Positions 59,443 to 64,000 of a DNA stretch of 64,000 bases are shown here, one piece after another (the stretch's first letter is position 1; the number at the start of each line of letters is the position of its first letter). Source of the DNA: Trichopria drosophilae (taxonomy: Eukaryota > Arthropoda > Insecta > Hymenoptera > Diapriidae); the NCBI GenBank assembly GCA_030407085.1, contig CM059584.1, positions 141,102,001 through 141,166,000 on the forward strand, given 5' to 3'. The position numbers and the translations under genes were made by a program. The notes beneath the pieces were generated by a model that had not been told where the DNA came from, made no database searches, and saw only the letters and a list, made by a program, of their open reading frames with translations.

Positions 59443-62400
59443 TAAAGAATGAGTTTACAGAGTGCGTGAGAATTTACTATTTCATTAGTTTGTCTTAATT
59501 TTATTTTATTGTATTATTTAGGAAAAATGTAATTCTTTGTGCTAATTTTTATAGTTTTACATATTTTTCATAATAATCCAGGGTAGAATTGGCCCGATAT
59601 GTTCCAAATAGGAGCAGGGCCACAACTGGGATCCGACTTGATTAACCCGATGAAAAATTTTAACCGGGTTCTGATCATAGCCCTATACTGAAAAGTAGAT
59701 ATTAACTATATCATAGAGTTTACAGAACTGTGGTATAACTAATACAAATTTAAATTATAATTAAATGTATAGGTTGTACAAATTCTATCAAATAATAAAT
59801 AGAAATGGAGGGCTTAGAATCTAGAAAAAACTGAGATGACAAAAAACCTCAACTTTTTGGACTTATGGGTCCCTTTTTAGGAGGTATACGTATGATTGTT
59901 AGTGAAATCAAGTTGATTTTATTTGTTATTTGAATATTTTCTAGGTTATAAAACCTCTAATTTTATTTGTCAATTAATATAAACAATTTCCATTCGACTT
60001 GGTTAAAACCATTTAGTTAAATGTACTAAATAATTTCCTAAGAGAAGTTTCAGCGACAATAAGCTTTAATGTAAAAAAGTTATGTCTAAATTTATTAACA
60101 ATGAAACTATTTACTGAATGCTTGGAGTAGAAATGTTCTATTTTTAATATAAAATCGTTACCCGACATCTTAAAAACTTCTGGGTCTATTAAGATCTTTG
60201 TAAAAAACGTTTTCATTAATATTTTCCAATTATTTTCCTGTTTTTTAATCATTTTTACAATAATCATAATGACTATGTATTCAATGTATTTTTTAAGATA
60301 CCTTGTAGATTTTGAAATAATTGTAAAAATGTATATCACTTAAACTTTTCAATTTCCAAAATAAAAATAATCATTAAAAATGTTTAAGTTGAATATACGA
60401 CTATCTTATGATCTTGTCACATGATCTTGATGTTATCAAAATGAATAAAATGATGACATTTATCGTAATGAATAGAGTTATTGTTATGCGTATTTTATTT
60501 CTTCATTAATCCCCTATACAGAGTGCAATCTGCTTCTTCACATTATCTTTTTTTGAACTTGACATTGTTTTTTTAAGTGAAACAGTTTTTAAAGAGGCTA
60601 TAAAATGTTCTCATAATCATCTAATAACTTTTATAATTATTACATTGGCGTCTTAACACACTGTTAAAAACTTTAAGATATACAGATTTTATCATTTGAA
60701 ATAATTGTTTCATAAGGTTACAGGAGGTTCTGGAAAAGATCACGAAAACGTATTATGATAATATTAAAAGCTCTAAAAATTTATAATTGTTGTAACATTT
60801 TAAATGAATCTGCAATCGATATATTTTTTCGTGACTAGTCTATTTCCGTCCTCTTTCAAACTTTTTTCTGTTTTCGTGGTGTACAAAAAATTTTCTTTTT
60901 CTTTCGTTAGATCTAGTCCGTTTCAATATATCATAATCGATGAAAAATACTCTGGAATTGACCAATATCTTGGAATCATCTTAAAGGAATGAAAATCTGT
61001 CCATGTAAATTGTATGTATTATTTTAGTCTCCACGATTAACGTGTTTACATTTCTTATTTTGATGAAAATAAAAATAAATTATCAATAAAATGTGTACTC
61101 TAATTATATAACTAATAGGCGTTAAAATGAAACTAAAATCAAAATCGAAATATAGTAATCCTTTAGAAGAAATTTTCATAAAAGTAATAAATCCAAATAT
61201 TTTTCTTATCCGAACAGAAATGAAACCTGTACTTAAAAACGCTCTAAAAAGCTCATAAAAATAAGAAAAACATTATTATTCATAAAGTATACAAAAAATT
61301 CTTAGTTTTTAATTTTAATTAAAGATATTTTGCATATATCAATATTTTTGTTATGTGGAATCCTTTAAATTTCTAAACAAAATTAAAGAATGAAAATTCT
61401 TACACTCTTTAAGAGTTCATTTTCACTCCATGGAAAGAAAGTTTGATTTTGCGGTAAGAGTCTAAATTGTAAAATAATTCGGTTGGAATGCTCGATTATA
61501 AAATTTTATAAAATACCATAAGCCAAAAATAATAAAAATATACCTTTTAATTTTCATTCTAAGTCGAAATACTTAAAATGGCAGTAAAAAAACAGTAGCA
61601 TTTAATGGGTTCATGAGTTACATCGGCTACTAAATTTAAAGTTTATATTGTATACCCAAATCATTGACTTCAAACATACCCTTCCTCATTTTTTATTTAA
61701 TAATTTTACTTTTTTTTTTGTAACGGACGTTTTAATATTTTAATTCATATTCGAAACAATTAATTTATGTTTCAGAACAGCAATTACGAAATTACCGCCA
61801 AGAAATTCCATTTGATCGAAATTATTTTTATATTTTTATGTGAAAATAAAATTATCTTTCCAAAATTTCTTGGAATTTTTAAAAATTCCTGGCATTTAAG
61901 CAATATAAAATTCAATTTGAACATATGTAGGCATAGTAGAGATGTGAATATCGGCACGACTATTGGTGTTTGTCTACGCATGAGCGAAACTTGATTATAA
62001 ATGTGTTTCACTTATGTCGGCGGTCGACATGCAATAAGATGTAAGTTTTATGCCTACGGAAAACCCGAAGTGTACACGAACACTTCATGCACATAAAACG
62101 TACACGACTGGAACCAAAGCCTACATCTCACGACAATAAATTGTCTTTGCATTTCATCAGGGCTTGCATACAAAGCAAGAAACAAAAATTAGCCAGAATA
62201 ATAAATCATTTTTAAAAATTCCTTAAAAAATCTCATAAAAAAAATTATGTTTTCTCATTGACTGCGTACGAAGGCAGTAATAATAACTCAATCCTGAATT
62301 CGGCGCCAGTCTCATAAAACTGGCACATGCAAATAAACGGGAACACAAAGGGCATTAAAAGATGTTTGAAACCCGACAATTTCTCTTTCATCGCGTAAAA

Positions 62401-64000
62401 GCGGACCTTTGTGCGTTTCGCAAATCCAAAAATATTCTCTGCATCGACTTGCATCTGCGAAATCTTACACGAGGGGGAACACGTGGGCAACATATGGTTC
62501 AAATGTTTTCTGAGACAAGTGACCCGGACCTTGGACACCTTGAACATCCGTTGTTCTAAAAAAAGTCGTGCGAGATGAATCCATCCTTTTGTTTATATTT
62601 TCAAGTAAAAAATAGTAAAATACAAAATATAGAATCGTTGAATTTTTGTACAAAATATATAGAAAAAACATTGTTCAGTGCAAATTATACTAAGATATAA
62701 CAAGTAATGTAAAATTTTTCTTTAATTGTTCAAGAACACTTAGCAATCTATCTGCAATTTTTAGAAAAATTTCGAGAATTGTTCTAAAGGGGTCCAAAGT
62801 TTTCATATAAGTAAATTGGGTCAATCGAAATAAGAAGAGACCTCGAAAAACACTCACAAGTGACTGTCTGTTCTAGATTCCATTACTAGTCGTAAATATA
62901 ACAAAAATCATAGTAACTGTAGTCTAAACCACAAAAAGACATCTTCAAGAGCTCTTTGAGACGTCTTAAATACCGTCAGAAAGATTTCTTAAATTAATTT
63001 CTCATAAAACTTATTTGGGGAATTTCTATGTTACATTTCAGACAGCAAACATAAAAAATAGTTCAGAATGAACTCACAATGACCAGTACATGAGGTCGAA
63101 TAATTCACATTCTGAGGTTTTTCTGATAATAAATGTGTCAGCTTAATTTTATTTAGAGCACATTTTGAGATCATTCTGGATTAATTTTTATTATGATGAA
63201 ATTATTATAAACAAATTTCATCACTTGATTAATTCTAAGCAATATAAATTTTAAATTTTAGATTAAAAACTAATTAACGTTTGTGATACTTGTGACCCAT
63301 TTTAGCAGTTCCATTTATATTGTATCTACGTGCACTTTACAATAAAGATAGTATTTAATTGAAACTCATCTCTGAGTCATAAAAGATCATCTGAGTTGTA
63401 AATTGCGGCAGTCTTTTGATAAAAGAAATTATAGTCATTTTTTTAGAGCATTACTAAAATGTTACCAATATTTATTGCAGAAAATAAAAAAGACTTTTAA
63501 ATTATTGAGTCATAAATGAACATTTTGAAAGTTTAATAAGTATTTATAACTTTGTATTTTACCAAATATTTTTTTCCTGGTCACATTTTAAAATTTGCAC
63601 CTTTTAAAATAAGCCAGTATTATTTTCGGACTTTATTTGTAAATAGATGAAAGACGTCAAATGTAAAGCACAATTAATTAATACGCATTGTGTATATTTG
63701 TCTTTAATCCAAATTATTTGATAAATAACGCCATAAAAATGTACCAAAAAAAATAATTTTATAAAAACAATACTAAAAAGTTTAATACATAAATTAGTAC
63801 AAAACTGTTAAAAAAAATCATTGATTAAATTAGAATTTCCAATTATTAAAGTATTAATAAGTTACTTAAGAACATGACTTATTTTACTCTTTATGAAAAG
63901 TGACATTGTTTAATACGACAATGGAAAGTTCACTGTTAATGTGATTACACTCATATAGTCATTTAGAAGAAAGTTTCGATTCAGTCTATAGAAATCAAAC
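59443..64000. other. AT-rich non-coding right end
   Basis: I recognise no gene, RNA gene or bounded element. The largest frame (108 codons, minus, 60013-60339) lies in AT-rich sequence with no domain. Another CACTC motif copy (CACTCTTTAAGAGTTC) lies at 61404, and a slightly GC-richer patch with a donor-like GTAAGT at 62041 lies at 61930-62560. Confidence 0.45.

Noticed and set aside
1..64000. Endogenous viral sequence or integrated retrovirus-like element
   Set aside because: No polymerase, capsid, integrase or protease motifs and no paired long terminal direct repeats were seen in any listed frame.

Overview
The window looks like intergenic and/or intronic DNA of an insect nuclear genome. 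It is strongly AT-rich with small CpG-bearing patches and has no operon-like gene packing. It carries many short terminal-inverted-repeat (MITE) elements with TA or TTAA target duplications, microsatellites, minisatellites and tRNA-derived retroposon pieces. The style of the repeats (TACAGT and TACACTG termini, TTAACCC palindromes, scattered CTAACCTAACC motifs) suggests Hymenoptera, but that is an inference from general resemblance and the species cannot be named. Only one reading frame is clearly longer than expected by chance: an 816-base single-exon minus-strand frame at 38803-39618 (271 residues). I do not recognise the protein. Its 8-residue repeat, upstream in-frame stop and freedom from stops make it a likely real gene.

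Layout. 1-6.1 kb: a CpG-bearing edge, a decayed ~150-bp tandem array (2.43-3.18 kb) and a 1.4-kb stretch packed with CGATA motifs (3.78-5.16 kb). 6.1-16 kb: small MITEs, a tRNA-like fragment, a 94-bp hairpin element with a heat-shock-type motif, a possible 55-nt exon or recursive splice site at 7141, a possible first coding exon at 10034, and a mariner-type MITE at 13.9 kb. 16.6-20.3 kb: two large palindromic (foldback) elements whose arms are built from degenerate tandem sub-repeats. 21-23.7 kb: two possible plus-strand internal exons. 23.8-25.9 kb: an array of six ~195-bp units followed by dispersed TATCG/GTACCG motifs, the reverse complement of the 3.8-5.2 kb motif field. 25.9-31.3 kb: CpG patches and a small palindrome. 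31.87 kb: a strong recursive-splice-type junction. 32.5-33.7 kb: a 136-bp near-perfect hairpin and a TGATCA-based minisatellite with higher-order structure. 38.2-39.7 kb: a retroposon-like tail, a long (AC)n tract and the 271-residue gene. 40-59.4 kb: a series of MITEs and foldbacks, including piggyBac-type, Tc1/mariner-type and a third foldback with sub-repeated arms. The remainder is AT-rich with nothing I can support.

How it fits together. The strong candidate splice signals (7141, 21130-21233, 23644, 31866) are all on the plus strand. The window may therefore lie within the long introns of a plus-strand gene, with the 38803-39618 gene nested antisense. This is inference; RNA data would decide it. 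The most distinctive property of the window is its density of long inverted repeats from unrelated families. If transcribed through, they would form long double-stranded RNA.
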